Counted from the stretch's first letter, positions 38,895-47,324 are shown. The stretch: 64,000 nt of DNA from Vagococcus allomyrinae (GCF_017829975.1 NZ_JAEEGA010000007.1:87242-151241); one strand, 5' to 3'. The notes: generated by a model from the sequence alone, not told the origin. Program-made: numbers and translations.

Positions 38895-40061
38895 TTAAAA
38901 TGTCCGTGTATACTCACGGTAATCCTTAACAAGTTCGACCAACCGGGCAAAAGAATCACTTTCAAACTTATTAAGCACGGCTTTCGCCACTTCAGTTGCC
39001 ACAACCGCTTCTGCCACAACGCTAGCTGCTGGTACCGCACAACTATCTGAGCGTTCCACACTTGCTTTGTAAACTTCTTTAGAATCAATATCGACACTCA
39101 TCAACGGTTTATATAATGTAGGGATAGGTTTCATCACACCCCGAACCACAATTGGCATCCCATTTGTCATACCGCCTTCAAAACCGCCCAGATTGTTATT
39201 AGAACGAGTATAGCCCGCTTCTTCTGACCAGATAATTTCGTCCATCACCTCACTGCCTGGTAAACGGGCTGCTTCAAACCCTACTCCAAACTCAGCGCCT
39301 TTAAACGCGTTGATACTAACGACAGCTTGAGCAATTTTAGCATCTAATTTTTGATCCCATTGGGTATAACTACCCAAACCAACTGGTACATTACCAACGA
39401 TTACTTCAACAACCCCACCGACTGTATTCCCGTTTTTCTTTGCATCATCAATGACTTGCTTCATTTCCAAATCCACTTGAGGATCTAAACACCGAACTTC
39501 TGATGCTTCAGACCGTTCAGCAATCTCCTTGACCGTTAAATTCTCAGGAACTGTTCCACGAACACCACCGATTTCTAAAACATGTCCAGCCACATCGATT
39601 CCCAACTCTTTCAATAACTTCTTAGCGACAGCCCCAATCGCCACTCGCATAGTCGTTTCACGAGCTGATGACCGTTCTAAGACATTCCGTAAGTCATTAA
39701 ACCCATATTTAATGCCACCAACCAAATCAGCATGTCCCGGTCGCGGTTTGGCAACACGACGTTTTTTCTTTTCTTTTTCAGAAACAGCTTCTACAGACAT
39801 GACAGACTGCCAATTTTTCCAGTCTTTGTTCTCGACTACTAACGTAATAGGTGAGCCTAAAGTTTCACCATGTCGAACACCAGAAGTAATTCTAACCTGA
39901 TCCTTTTCAATTAACATACGGCCACCACGGCCATAGCCTACTTGACGTCTTGCTAACTCTTGATTAATGTCTTCCATGCTTAAGGGAATTCCCGCTGGCA
40001 ACCCTTCAATTATCGCTGTCAACTCCGGACCATGTGATTCTCCCGCTGTAAAATATCTCAT
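38895..40061 (-). CDS. aroC: chorismate synthase
   Basis: 388 residues, typical for Firmicutes. Starts [24 protein letters not shown]; contains [46 protein letters not shown] and the [16 protein letters not shown] region, all FMN/EPSP-binding signatures. It makes chorismate using reduced FMN. TAGGAGGAA is 5-6 bases from the ATG. Upstream lie 344 non-coding bases with a promoter, a leader ORF and hairpins, so it begins a second transcription unit inside the aro cluster. Confidence 0.96.
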   Translation of the reverse strand: MRYFTAGESHGPELTAIIEGLPAGIPLSMEDINQELARRQVGYGRGGRMLIEKDQVRITSGVRHGETLGSPITLVVENKDWKNWQSVMSVEAVSEKEKKKRRVAKPRPGHADLVGGIKYGFNDLRNVLERSSARETTMRVAIGAVAKKLLKELGIDVAGHVLEIGGVRGTVPENLTVKEIAERSEASEVRCLDPQVDLEMKQVIDDAKKNGNTVGGVVEVIVGNVPVGLGSYTQWDQKLDAKIAQAVVSINAFKGAEFGVGFEAARLPGSEVMDEIIWSEEAGYTRSNNNLGGFEGGMTNGMPIVVRGVMKPIPTLYKPLMSVDIDSKEVYKASVERSDSCAVPAASVVAEAVVATEVAKAVLNKFESDSFARLVELVKDYREYTRTF

Positions 40062-40100
40062 CTTAGTTCCTCCTATTTACTAACCCTCATTATTTTGTAA

Positions 40101-40256
40101 TCATTCGGTATCAATGCTTTCGAATTTAGGCCACTCTACTAGCTCAGCTATTCCGTGTCTTTTAATAAAGAAAAAATAATTGACTCTCCTTTTGACAGAC
40201 ACTAAGCTGCTGCAAGTCAATCGATTGAATGTTTCGACAATTCTCGTTAATACCAT
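40101..40256 (-). CDS. possible 51-residue leader ORF upstream of aroC
   Basis: An ATG only about 4 bases after the predicted transcription start opens a 51-codon frame with no ribosome binding site. It contains the aromatic run NYFFFIK (residues 26-32) and later EWPKF. The Phe run is encoded by the U-tract of the terminator-like hairpin 40170-40221, so it could simply be a by-product of that structure. If translated from a leaderless mRNA, a ribosome stalled at YFFF would sit on the terminator. Confidence 0.25.
   Translation of the reverse strand: MVLTRIVETFNRLTCSSLVSVKRRVNYFFFIKRHGIAELVEWPKFESIDTE
40170..40221 (-). promoter_or_regulatory. terminator/attenuator-like hairpin in the aroC leader
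   Basis: Minus strand ATTGACT (40221-40215) pairs with AGTCAAT (40185-40179), with a 29-base loop, followed by TATTTTTTC. It lies 40-90 bases after the predicted start point and about 110 bases before aroC. The long loop weakens it. Confidence 0.4.
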
Positions 40257-40265
40257 TTTAGTAAC

Positions 40266-40294
40266 TATATACATCATGTTAAATAATCAGACAA
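40266..40294 (-). promoter_or_regulatory. predicted internal promoter before aroC
   Basis: TTGTCT (40289-40294), 17-base spacer, TATATA (40266-40271) on the minus strand; start near 40259, giving a leader of about 200 bases. Confidence 0.5.
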
Positions 40295-40400
40295 ATAGTT
40301 CCATTGGATAATTCGCATAATCGTTCGTCAAGAGTGGCACTTTCAGCTTTTTTTAGCTGAAAGTTTAACGGTAAAGAAGGATTATTTAAATAGGAACTAT
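40295..40400 (-). repeat. hairpin region between aroB and aroC
   Basis: A perfect 10-base-pair hairpin ACTTTCAGCT/AGCTGAAAGT with a six-base homopolymer loop (40339-40364) is enclosed by an 8-base inverted repeat ATAGTTCC (40295-40302) and GGAACTAT (40393-40400). There is no U-tract after it on the coding strand; it may end or stabilise the upstream aroE-aroF-aroB RNA. Confidence 0.5.
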
Positions 40401-40405
40401 ATAGT

Positions 40406-41476
40406 TTATAACTGACGTATCAGAAATTCTTTCATTTCATCCGTCGCAATTGTCACAATTTTAGCTTGCCCAATTTTTTCTAACAGAATAATGCGTATAT
40501 CAGAACCTGCTGTCTTTTTATCATGAGTTAATGCCTTAAAAATGGCTTCCTCTGACCAGTATTCCGTGGTAATTGGTAGATTAAACTTCAGTAACATCTC
40601 GCTTAACTGAGCAGTGGTACCAAGAGGCATCAACCCTTTGCTTTCAGCAACTCGACTAATTTGAACCATTCCGATAGCGACAGCTTCCCCATGAGTTACC
40701 ACACCATATCCTGCCGTATTTTCAATGCCATGGCCAATAGTATGACCAAAGTTAAGGATCAACCGTTGCCCAGTGTCAAACTCATCCTCTTCCACTACAC
40801 GACGCTTTACTTTACAACAAGCAGCGATTATCTCTTCTGCATTTTCCAACAACTCATGTTCATCTTTTAAACCTGATAATTTAGTCCATAACGCTATATC
40901 AGCAATTGCTGCTGATTTTACGATTTCAGCAATTCCCTCTCGAACACGGCGAGGCTCAAGAGTTTTTAAGGTCTCCGTGTCAATTAACACACCATCAGGC
41001 TGAGCAAAAGTACCGACTAAATTTTTAGCGGATGCGGTGTTAACAGCTGTTTTACCACCAATGCTACTATCAACTTGCGCTAGTAAAGTAGTTGGGATCT
41101 GTAAAAAATGTAACCCTCGCATAAAAGTGGAAGCCACAAAACCTGTTAAATCGCCAACAACACCGCCACCTAAGGCGATGATTCCATCTTTCCGTGTCAT
41201 CCCCTGACTCGCAAGCCAATCGTATAATTCTTCTGCTTGTGTCAAACTCTTACTCGTTTCACCCGCTGGCACAGCAAAGGCATCCGCGGTAAAACCAGCT
41301 TGACGCAACGCCTTAAGAACTTGCTCAGCATATAATTGTTGGACTGTTTCATCTGTAATTACCATCACTCGTTGTGGCTGCCACAAGCTGCTGACCCACT
41401 GGCCAACATTGGCCAGTACGCCTGCACCTATCGTTAAGTCATAACGGTGACGAGGTAACGTAACGGTTAATTTCAT
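40406..41476 (-). CDS. aroB: 3-dehydroquinate synthase
   Basis: 356 residues. NAD-binding GGGVVGDLTGFVASTFMRG (about 100-120), TTLLAQVDSSIGGKTAVN, KNLVGTFAQPDGVLID, and the metal-binding Glu/His set in LNFGHTIGHGIE and THGEAVAIGM. It closes DAHP to 3-dehydroquinate. GGGGTGAG precedes the ATG. Ten bases after aroF. Interruption by a hairpin-rich spacer before aroC marks the end of the first operon segment. Confidence 0.96.
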   Translation of the reverse strand: MKLTVTLPRHRYDLTIGAGVLANVGQWVSSLWQPQRVMVITDETVQQLYAEQVLKALRQAGFTADAFAVPAGETSKSLTQAEELYDWLASQGMTRKDGIIALGGGVVGDLTGFVASTFMRGLHFLQIPTTLLAQVDSSIGGKTAVNTASAKNLVGTFAQPDGVLIDTETLKTLEPRRVREGIAEIVKSAAIADIALWTKLSGLKDEHELLENAEEIIAACCKVKRRVVEEDEFDTGQRLILNFGHTIGHGIENTAGYGVVTHGEAVAIGMVQISRVAESKGLMPLGTTAQLSEMLLKFNLPITTEYWSEEAIFKALTHDKKTAGSDIRIILLEKIGQAKIVTIATDEMKEFLIRQL

Positions 41477-41486
41477 CTACTCACCC

Positions 41487-42515
41487 CTAAATCAATTTTA
41501 TGGCATTAACTTTCTTCATCGCTTCTTCAATAATATGAACTTGCTCCATCATATTTAAGTACGTCTTTTCATTTAGTGATTGTTGACCATCAGACCAAGC
41601 TTTGGCAGGATCTGGATGAATTTCAACAATTAGCCCATCTGCTCCAGCAGCAACGCCGGCGATTGCCATTTGCGGCACGTAATCCCAAACACCTACACCA
41701 TGACTTGGATCCACAATAATCGGGAAGTGGCTTAATTTTTTAATGACAGGAACGGCACTTAAATCCAATGTATTGCGCGTAGCTGTTTCATAGGTTCTAA
41801 TACCACGCTCAACAAACATAATATTGAAGTTTCCGCGATTGGCAATGTATTCTGCCGCATTTAACCACTCATCAATTGTACCAGAAATACCACGTTTAAG
41901 AGCAACTGGCTTACCCGTTTTGCCAATAGCTTCCAATAATTTGAAGTTTTGCATATTACGAGCGCCGACTTGAATGATATCAGTGTATCGGCAAACCAAC
42001 TCTAAGTTAGCTTCATCCATCACTTCGGTAATAACTTTCATATCGTATTTATCAGCTGCTTCACGAATGTATTTCAATCCTTCTTCTTCCAATCCTTGGA
42101 AAGCATAAGGAGAGGTTCTTGGTTTAAAAGCACCACCACGTAGAACTGTCGCACCGCCTTCTTTGGCGATTCGCGCACACTCCATAATTTGGTCCAAACC
42201 TTCAATTGAACAAGGACCAGCCATCATGACCATGCTTCCATCGCCAATTTTTAAGCCGTCTACGTCAACTACCGTATCCGCTGGATGAAACTCACGACTC
42301 GTTAATTTGTACGAACAAGTAATTTTGACCGTCTGTTCCACCCCATCATAACTCTTAAATCCGATATCTTGAGCACCTCGAGTATCCCCTACTAAACCAA
42401 TAATCGTTTGCTCAGTACCTTCACTTAAATGGACATCAAGTCCTTCTTTCTTAATTCTTTCGATTACCACGTTAACTTGTTCTTTTGTTGCATTGGGTTT
42501 CATAATTACGATCAT
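41487..42515 (-). CDS. aroF: DAHP synthase (3-deoxy-7-phosphoheptulonate synthase) with N-terminal ferredoxin-like regulatory domain
   Basis: 342 residues from the ATG at 42515, beginning MIVIMKPNATKEQVNVVIE; the ATG three codons earlier abuts TGGAGG with no spacing and is rejected. Residues 1-70 form the regulatory domain of the type I-beta AroA family; the TIM barrel has MMAGPCSIEG, LRGGAFKPRTSPYAFQG, VGARNMQNF, KRGISGT and VDPSHGVG. It commits PEP and erythrose-4-phosphate to the shikimate pathway. The N-terminal domain binds Phe/Tyr or other end products in relatives. It lies between aroE and aroB. Confidence 0.95.
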   Translation of the reverse strand: MIVIMKPNATKEQVNVVIERIKKEGLDVHLSEGTEQTIIGLVGDTRGAQDIGFKSYDGVEQTVKITCSYKLTSREFHPADTVVDVDGLKIGDGSMVMMAGPCSIEGLDQIMECARIAKEGGATVLRGGAFKPRTSPYAFQGLEEEGLKYIREAADKYDMKVITEVMDEANLELVCRYTDIIQVGARNMQNFKLLEAIGKTGKPVALKRGISGTIDEWLNAAEYIANRGNFNIMFVERGIRTYETATRNTLDLSAVPVIKKLSHFPIIVDPSHGVGVWDYVPQMAIAGVAAGADGLIVEIHPDPAKAWSDGQQSLNEKTYLNMMEQVHIIEEAMKKVNAIKLI

Positions 42516-42539
42516 TTGTTCCATCCTCCATTTATTATA

Positions 42540-43400
42540 CTATATTTTTTTTATTGCTGAACGAACGACTTCAATAGGCATCGGTTGACCTGTCCACAAT
42601 TGGAAAGCTTGTGCCCCTTGATGTAGCAACATGCCTAAGCCATTTACCGTTCGGCAGCCTTGTTTTTTAGCCATCGTTAATAATTTTGTTTCTCTTGGTT
42701 CGTAAACAATATCGGTTACTGCCAAGTCAGGTCGTAACCACCGACCGTCCGGTATTAAGCAACCATCTACATCAGGACTCATGCCAACACTTGTTGCATT
42801 GACCAATACATTAGCAGTTGCTATTTCTGACTTAAGAAGCTCTTGTCGCTCTAAGGGGAAGAGTTTAATTATACAAGAAGTCTGCTTAGCAATTAAAGTC
42901 AATCTTTCTTCAACTTGCTGATAACTGTTACCCGAACGATTGAAGACCACTATCTCCTTGGCGCCATCGACAGCCGCTTGCGCAATAATTGAGATTGCAG
43001 CACCACCACCTCCAAGAAAAACAAACTTCTGATCAATAATGTCGATGTTTTCATCACGCAAACTTTCCATAAATCCATAACCATCGGTATTGTAGCCGAT
43101 TAACTTGCCATTTTGATGAACAACAGTATTAATCGACTGAACTAAATGAGCGACTTCAGAGGCTTCATCAACCAATTGGTAGCCTAACTGTTTATTTGGC
43201 ATTGATAAGTTGACCCCCATTAGATTAAATGTCTTGATCGTCTCTAGCGAAGCTGCCAACTCCTCAGTCCCCACTTCAAACGCCAGGTAAACTGCATCAA
43301 TTCCCAACGCTTTAAAAGCCGTATTGTGTATCAATGGTGAAATACTGTGTTTTATCGGGGTAGCCAAGACAGCCGCCAACTTTGTTTCACCTGTTATCAT
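42540..43400 (-). CDS. aroE: shikimate dehydrogenase (biosynthetic copy)
   Basis: 286 residues. The active-site signature is intact: TPIKHSISPLIHNTAF near the start, LSMPNKQ with the catalytic Lys (about residue 68), and YNTDGYGFMESL with the Asp (about 104); NADP-binding FLGGGGAAISIIAQA; C-terminal NGLGMLLHQGAQAFQLWTG. It reduces 3-dehydroshikimate to shikimate. Starts could be GTG 43403 or ATG 43400, both close to GGAGG. It is one of three AroE homologues in the window and the one placed in the biosynthetic operon, behind a 400-base attenuator-like leader. Confidence 0.93.
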   Translation of the reverse strand: MITGETKLAAVLATPIKHSISPLIHNTAFKALGIDAVYLAFEVGTEELAASLETIKTFNLMGVNLSMPNKQLGYQLVDEASEVAHLVQSINTVVHQNGKLIGYNTDGYGFMESLRDENIDIIDQKFVFLGGGGAAISIIAQAAVDGAKEIVVFNRSGNSYQQVEERLTLIAKQTSCIIKLFPLERQELLKSEIATANVLVNATSVGMSPDVDGCLIPDGRWLRPDLAVTDIVYEPRETKLLTMAKKQGCRTVNGLGMLLHQGAQAFQLWTGQPMPIEVVRSAIKKI

Positions 43401-43515
43401 CACTAAAAACCTCCTCTCCCTAACAATGTTTGGTCTTTCTGATTAACTGCCTCTTCACGTTGCTGAGAAGGCTTTGTCTATTACCTCATCGAGTTTAAGT
43501 CTCGTGACTCAATAG

Positions 43516-43559
43516 AAAAAGACGTTTACCGTTGAATGTAGTCTACGGTAAACGTCTCT
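43516..43559 (-). terminator. leader terminator 2 (proximal to aroE)
   Basis: Minus strand AGACGTTTACCGT (43557-43545) pairs perfectly with ACGGTAAACGTCT (43532-43520), 13 base pairs, followed by a five-U run. It lies about 115 bases before aroE and within its own transcript, so it must be bypassed for the operon to be read. Confidence 0.85.
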
Positions 43560-43589
43560 GTTGGTTAGGTAAATAACTTTAGCCTAGTT

Positions 43590-43633
43590 AACAAAAATAT
43601 AAAAGCCACCGTAGATTTTCATCCATGTGGCTT
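43590..43633 (-). terminator. leader terminator 1
   Basis: Minus strand AAGCCAC (43633-43627) pairs with GTGGCTT (43609-43603), with inner GGAT/ATCT pairs, followed by TTATATTTTT. The 5' arm can pair instead with TGGCT at about 43658-43654. Confidence 0.75.
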
Positions 43634-43652
43634 GGTCGTCTCAAAAATCCCT

Positions 43653-43710
43653 TAGCCATCATAGATACAAACTTGGAATGTTTGCACCCATAATGTTTAT
43701 GGCTACAAAC
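43653..43710 (-). promoter_or_regulatory. pause hairpin and alternative-pairing arms of the aro attenuator
   Basis: The first hairpin (GTTTG-TA-GCCATAA/TTATGG-GTGCAAAC, 43710-43680) begins at the base after the leader peptide stop. TAGCCAT in it (43705-43699) is also perfectly complementary to ATGGCTA (43659-43653), whose TGGCT can in turn pair with AGCCA of terminator 1. This gives the mutually exclusive pairs expected of an attenuator. Confidence 0.6.
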
Positions 43711-43770
43711 TTATCTAAAATAGCTAAAGTAATAATTATTTAGTTTTGTGTTAGTTATTAGCAAAATCAT
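43711..43770 (-). CDS. aro operon leader peptide, Tyr/Phe-rich
   Basis: A 19-codon ORF with product MILLITNTKLNNYYFSYFR. Five of the last seven residues are Tyr or Phe (Y13, Y14, F15, Y17, F18), and there is no Trp, matching an operon that makes Phe and Tyr. GGAGTG is 8 bases before the ATG. It starts about 37 bases after the predicted transcription start and its stop codon is immediately followed by a stable hairpin. Size, position, codon content and downstream structures are those of attenuation leader peptides such as pheL; the Firmicutes context is unusual. Confidence 0.7.
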   Translation of the reverse strand: MILLITNTKLNNYYFSYFR

Positions 43771-43813
43771 AATTATCACTCCATCTTTTTTCTCTCAAAT
43801 AAGAATTGTTCTT

Positions 43814-43842
43814 AGTATAGCCTTAAAAAAAAACATTGTCAA
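43814..43842 (-). promoter_or_regulatory. promoter of the aro operon
   Basis: TTGACA (43837-43842), 17-base spacer, TATACT (43814-43819) on the minus strand; start near 43807. Confidence 0.82.
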
Positions 43843-43863
43843 ACCTTTTTTCATGAAAATGTA

Positions 43864-43878
43864 AATCTTTTGAAAATT
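43864..43878. promoter_or_regulatory. CodY-box-like sequence upstream of the aro promoter
   Basis: AATCTTTTGAAAATT differs at two positions from AATTTTCWGAAAATT and lies 22 bases upstream of the -35 element. Confidence 0.3.
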
Positions 43879-43905
43879 TTTGTTCTCTAAGAAAAATAAA
43901 AATGG

Positions 43906-45153
43906 TTACTTTTCTCCTTCTGGTTTTAATTCCGGCACTTGATAAAACATGATACCACCAACAAGAAACAAAACAATTAAACTAGCGATACCGTACTGAG
44001 ATTTACCCGTGATTTGTGTCATCACCCCAAAAATAATGGGACCTAGAACAGCTGAAAATTTACCGAAGATATTATAAAATCCAAAAAATTCATTAGATCG
44101 ATCCTTTGGAATAATTCGTGCAAAGTAAGAACGGCTAAGAGCTTGTATCCCACCTTGAGATGTCCCAACCAAGATACCTAATAACCAAAAGTGAGCAGGT
44201 TTAGACATAAACATCGCCAAGATACAAATCACGATATAAACACCAATGGCCACTAAAATCATTGGTTTTGTTCCAAACTTCTTAGCAAAATAACTGTATA
44301 AAATAGTAAAAGGAAATGCCACAATGTTGACGACTAACAAAATAATAATCAAAGTAGTCGACGTAATCCCCATATCAATCCCAAAAGCCGTCGCCATCGT
44401 AAAAATCGTGTCAACTCCGTCAATATAGAAGAAATAGGCGATTAAAAAAAACATGATATGGCGATATTTCCTAATATCTCGCAAGGTTTCTCCAATTCGT
44501 TTTAAACTTGTTCTGACTGGAGTGCTATCTCGCTCGATTCCGTGCACTTGATGAACTTTTTTAAAAAACGGGATTGAAAACAAACACCACCATAAGGCGG
44601 TCAACACGAAACTTAATTTGGTTACAAATTCAGCTCCTAAGGGTTCTGCACCAAACACCTGTAAAAGCATCACCACAATAAATAATAACGCACTACCAAT
44701 ATAACCAAAACCGTATCCATAAGAAGAAACCTTATCATTTCGTTCATCAGTCGTCACATCAACAAGAAAGCCATCATAAAAAACATTGGCTCCTGAAAAA
44801 CCGACATGGGAGACGATATAGACCAATAATAAGGCTACCCAACTATGATTGGGCACGAAAGCCAACCCTAAGGTCATGATCATGCCGCAAATAGCAAATA
44901 CATTAAATAATTTCTTCTTTAACCCTTTATAATCTGCAATTGTTCCTAAAATCGGTGCGGATAGAGAGACAATCAATGTCCCTATTGAGGAAGCATATCC
45001 CCAAAAAGCGGTAGAATTGGCTTCTGAAATACCGCTGTTACTAGCCACTACTTTAAAATAAATTGGCAATAATGCCGTTACAATGACCAATGAATACGCC
45101 GAATTAGCCCAATCGTATAAAATCCAACTCTTTTCTTCCTTCGTAAACTTCAT
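43906..45153 (-). CDS. MFS transporter of the UMF1/Atg22-like family
   Basis: 415 residues, 12 predicted spans. The start WILYDWANSAYSLVIVTALLP carries the YDWANSAY signature of the UMF1 family, and the Asp-rich FYDGFLVDVTT and YFFYIDGVDTIFTMA motifs are also typical. Substrates of bacterial members are unknown; the eukaryotic relative exports amino acids from vacuoles. AAGGAGATAG gives the ATG at 45153. It lies upstream of the aro leader in the same direction but is separated by some 60 bases and the aro promoter; the broken phosphodiesterase gene precedes it. Confidence 0.83.
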   Translation of the reverse strand: MKFTKEEKSWILYDWANSAYSLVIVTALLPIYFKVVASNSGISEANSTAFWGYASSIGTLIVSLSAPILGTIADYKGLKKKLFNVFAICGMIMTLGLAFVPNHSWVALLLVYIVSHVGFSGANVFYDGFLVDVTTDERNDKVSSYGYGFGYIGSALLFIVVMLLQVFGAEPLGAEFVTKLSFVLTALWWCLFSIPFFKKVHQVHGIERDSTPVRTSLKRIGETLRDIRKYRHIMFFLIAYFFYIDGVDTIFTMATAFGIDMGITSTTLIIILLVVNIVAFPFTILYSYFAKKFGTKPMILVAIGVYIVICILAMFMSKPAHFWLLGILVGTSQGGIQALSRSYFARIIPKDRSNEFFGFYNIFGKFSAVLGPIIFGVMTQITGKSQYGIASLIVLFLVGGIMFYQVPELKPEGEK

Positions 45154-45217
45154 TTCTATCTCCTTCAATAATCAGCTGATTGTTCGATCAGCTAAATAAA
45201 TTTAAGTATCGCTTGCT

Positions 45218-46509
45218 TTATGTGTCAAAAATATCAGTTATAACTTGACCCTCTACCTGTTTAGGGAACTGCGTCAATTCTAAAATTTTGGCAAACGTCG
45301 GTCCCTCATCTACTAACTTCGCAAACGGCACAACATGTCCATTTCTTATGCCAGGCCCTTTAAACATGATCGTTGTTTGGTAGTTCTCTTTCCTAGGTGA
45401 AAAGCCGTGAACAGCCTTATAACGATTCGGCAGGCCAATCTGGTCATCTTTAACCTCTTCGATCGTCGAGCCATTAGATTCATCGTTAAAATAATAGCCC
45501 CTCTTGGCCTCACCATAAAGGTGCAATTATTTGCCCCACCTTGAGCAACAACTTCAGCTGTTGAGTAAACCGCTTCAATCCCTTCTATCGAAATAATAAC
45601 AGCACGTATTTCCTCTGGCGATATAGAAGAGTCTTTGTCACAATAAATATAAGTTGACCCATCACAACTTTTAGCGAAAACCTCCCATCCACGTTTCGTC
45701 GTTCCTGCTGCCCCCATTTCCTGCCAGCCACGATTGGCAAACTCATGATTCAAACGAATCATCTTTGAAACATCAATTTGATAATGATCCCCTAGTATCG
45801 CGAAAACTGTCTGTTCGTAAGTTCCTGCTGCTTTGGTTGCATCAATAATTTTCTTAACGCGTTGATCTTGCCTTAAGAAAGCTTGGTTCGCTTCGCTGGA
45901 ATTTACACCATGAGCATGACGTTGACTGTCCATGTCAACTAAGTGAATCAACGTTAAATCCGGTTGTTTTCTTTTTAGCGTATCCACTGCGCAAGCTGTG
46001 ACAAAATCATCTAAGTAAGGTTGTTGGATCCCCTGACGCAATTTGCCAAATTTACGATTCATTTCAAATAGAAATAACGGTGAACTGGCTTGTAGTGAGA
46101 CTAACACTTGATTAGTCCAGATACGATTAGGAAAAATTTCAGCGATGTTAAAATCAATTTTGCTTTTGGCCGTAACAGGCCATAAAAAGGCGGCTGTCTT
46201 CAGACCTTGTTCGTGGGCTACATCATACAAAGTTGGCACCTGAACGTCTTTTCTGTACCAAAACCAATCAGGTGATGCGACGTGTGACTGAAGTTTAGTG
46301 TTATTGACGATGCCGTGAGTCTTAGGATAGACCCCTGTGACGATACTCGTATGAGAGGGATACGTTAAAGACGGATAGATTGGTTCAATTTCTTTGACAT
46401 GTGTTCCCTTTTCTTTAAACTCTTTCAACGTTGGTGTTGCTGATAAATCACCTGCCAAATCCGCAGAACCCATCGCATCAATTGAAATCACAACCAGTTT
46501 TTTTTGCAT
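45218..46509 (-). pseudogene. frameshifted alkaline phosphatase-like phosphodiesterase (nucleotide pyrophosphatase type)
   Basis: The 46509 start encodes about 325 residues of an alkaline phosphatase superfamily enzyme: LVVISIDAMGSADL (metal Asp), YPSLTYPSHTSIVTGVYPKTHG (Thr nucleophile), HLVDMDSQRHAHG, and ILGDHYQID. After GGANN near 45527 the frame changes; the expected continuation (LHLYGEAKRGYYFNDE) is found in the neighbouring frame and runs to the stop at 45218. Restoring one T in AATTGCAC gives an uninterrupted protein of about 430 residues. Either a single-base deletion inactivated the gene, or it is a sequence error. All metal ligands up to the shift are present. Confidence 0.8.
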
Positions 46510-46657
46510 TTTTCCACCTACTTTCTATCTCACATTATAACAAATTATTGTTTTATTGGTTCAAAATTGACTCAGAACCCATGATTAATTCAAAAATTGT
46601 GATAAACTAGCAATAAGTTCCTTATAAAAAAATCATTAACGAAAGGTGAGGATTATA

Positions 46658-47287
46658 GTGTCTTTAACGAACTCATTTGATGACATCATTCATGGCCGAA
46701 GAACTATTCGCAAATACGATAACCGAAAACGAATTCCCCGGGAAGAACTTGCAAAAATTTTAACAGAGGCAACTAGTGCCCCATCATCCTTAAATATGCA
46801 ACCATGGCGCTTTATTGTGGTTGAATCGACCAAAACGAAAGAAAAAATTAAGCCACTTTTAACAGCTAATCACATTCAGTGCGACACTTCTGCCGCTCTC
46901 ATTTGTCTTTTTGGCGACTTACAACCTCATTCAAATTTAACTAAAATTATGCAAGGTTCTGTTGATTATGGAACCATGACTCCTGACATCCGCGATCAAC
47001 AAATTGAAAAACTGACTAACTACTATCAACGTGTTTCACAAGAACAGATAAAAAACACCATTTTGTTGGACGGCGGATTAGTCAGCATGAATCTGATGCT
47101 AGTCGCTCGTAAATACGGGTACGATACTTGTCCGATTGGTGGTTTCGAGAAAGAACAATTAGCGGCTGCTTTGGGCTTAGACTCGGGACGTTACTTGCCG
47201 TTGCTGATTATTTCGATTGGCAAGGCAGCTGAAAAGGGCTATCAATCCTATCGACTACCAGTAGCTGATATAACTGAATGGCTCTAA
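46658..47287 (+). CDS. nitroreductase family protein
   Basis: 209 residues from the GTG at 46658 (AGGTGAGG 6 bases upstream). FMN-binding features HGRRTIRKYD (near 12-22), TSAPSSLNMQPWRFIVV (near 42-58) and a C-terminal CPIGGFEKEQLAAALGL loop are typical. The family reduces nitro compounds, quinones or flavins with NAD(P)H; substrate unknown. A GTG-initiated version 12 bases longer is possible but leaves no room for the ribosome binding site. It is the only plus-strand gene between 43 and 55 kb and is convergent with the VOC gene. Confidence 0.9.
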   Translation: MSLTNSFDDIIHGRRTIRKYDNRKRIPREELAKILTEATSAPSSLNMQPWRFIVVESTKTKEKIKPLLTANHIQCDTSAALICLFGDLQPHSNLTKIMQGSVDYGTMTPDIRDQQIEKLTNYYQRVSQEQIKNTILLDGGLVSMNLMLVARKYGYDTCPIGGFEKEQLAAALGLDSGRYLPLLIISIGKAAEKGYQSYRLPVADITEWL

Positions 47288-47320
47288 AAAAGCAACCGGC
47301 ATGGTTCACCATGCCGGTCG
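47286..47320. terminator. terminator between convergent genes
   Basis: ACCGGCATG/CATGCCGGT, 9 base pairs; flanked by six A, giving a U-run on the minus strand for the VOC gene and a weaker T-rich tail for the nitroreductase. Confidence 0.82.
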
Positions 47321-47324
47321 CTTC

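Noticed and set aside
40101-40256. Firm annotation of the aroC upstream ORF as a Phe/Tyr leader peptide.
   Set aside because: No ribosome binding site, and the Phe codons fall on the U-run of a terminator-like hairpin; kept only as a low-confidence feature.
40339-40364. Classical intrinsic terminator after aroB.
   Set aside because: The stem is perfect, but on the coding strand no U-tract follows; the homopolymer lies in the loop.
43404-43807. T-box riboswitch as explanation for the long aroE leader.
   Set aside because: No T-box sequence (GGTGG-ACC-CG type), no AGTGA or specifier-loop architecture could be found; the ORF with aromatic codons explains the structures better.
45218-46509. Programmed -1/+1 frameshifting in the phosphodiesterase gene.
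   Set aside because: No slippery heptamer or downstream stimulatory structure is evident at the shift; a one-base deletion or sequence error is simpler.
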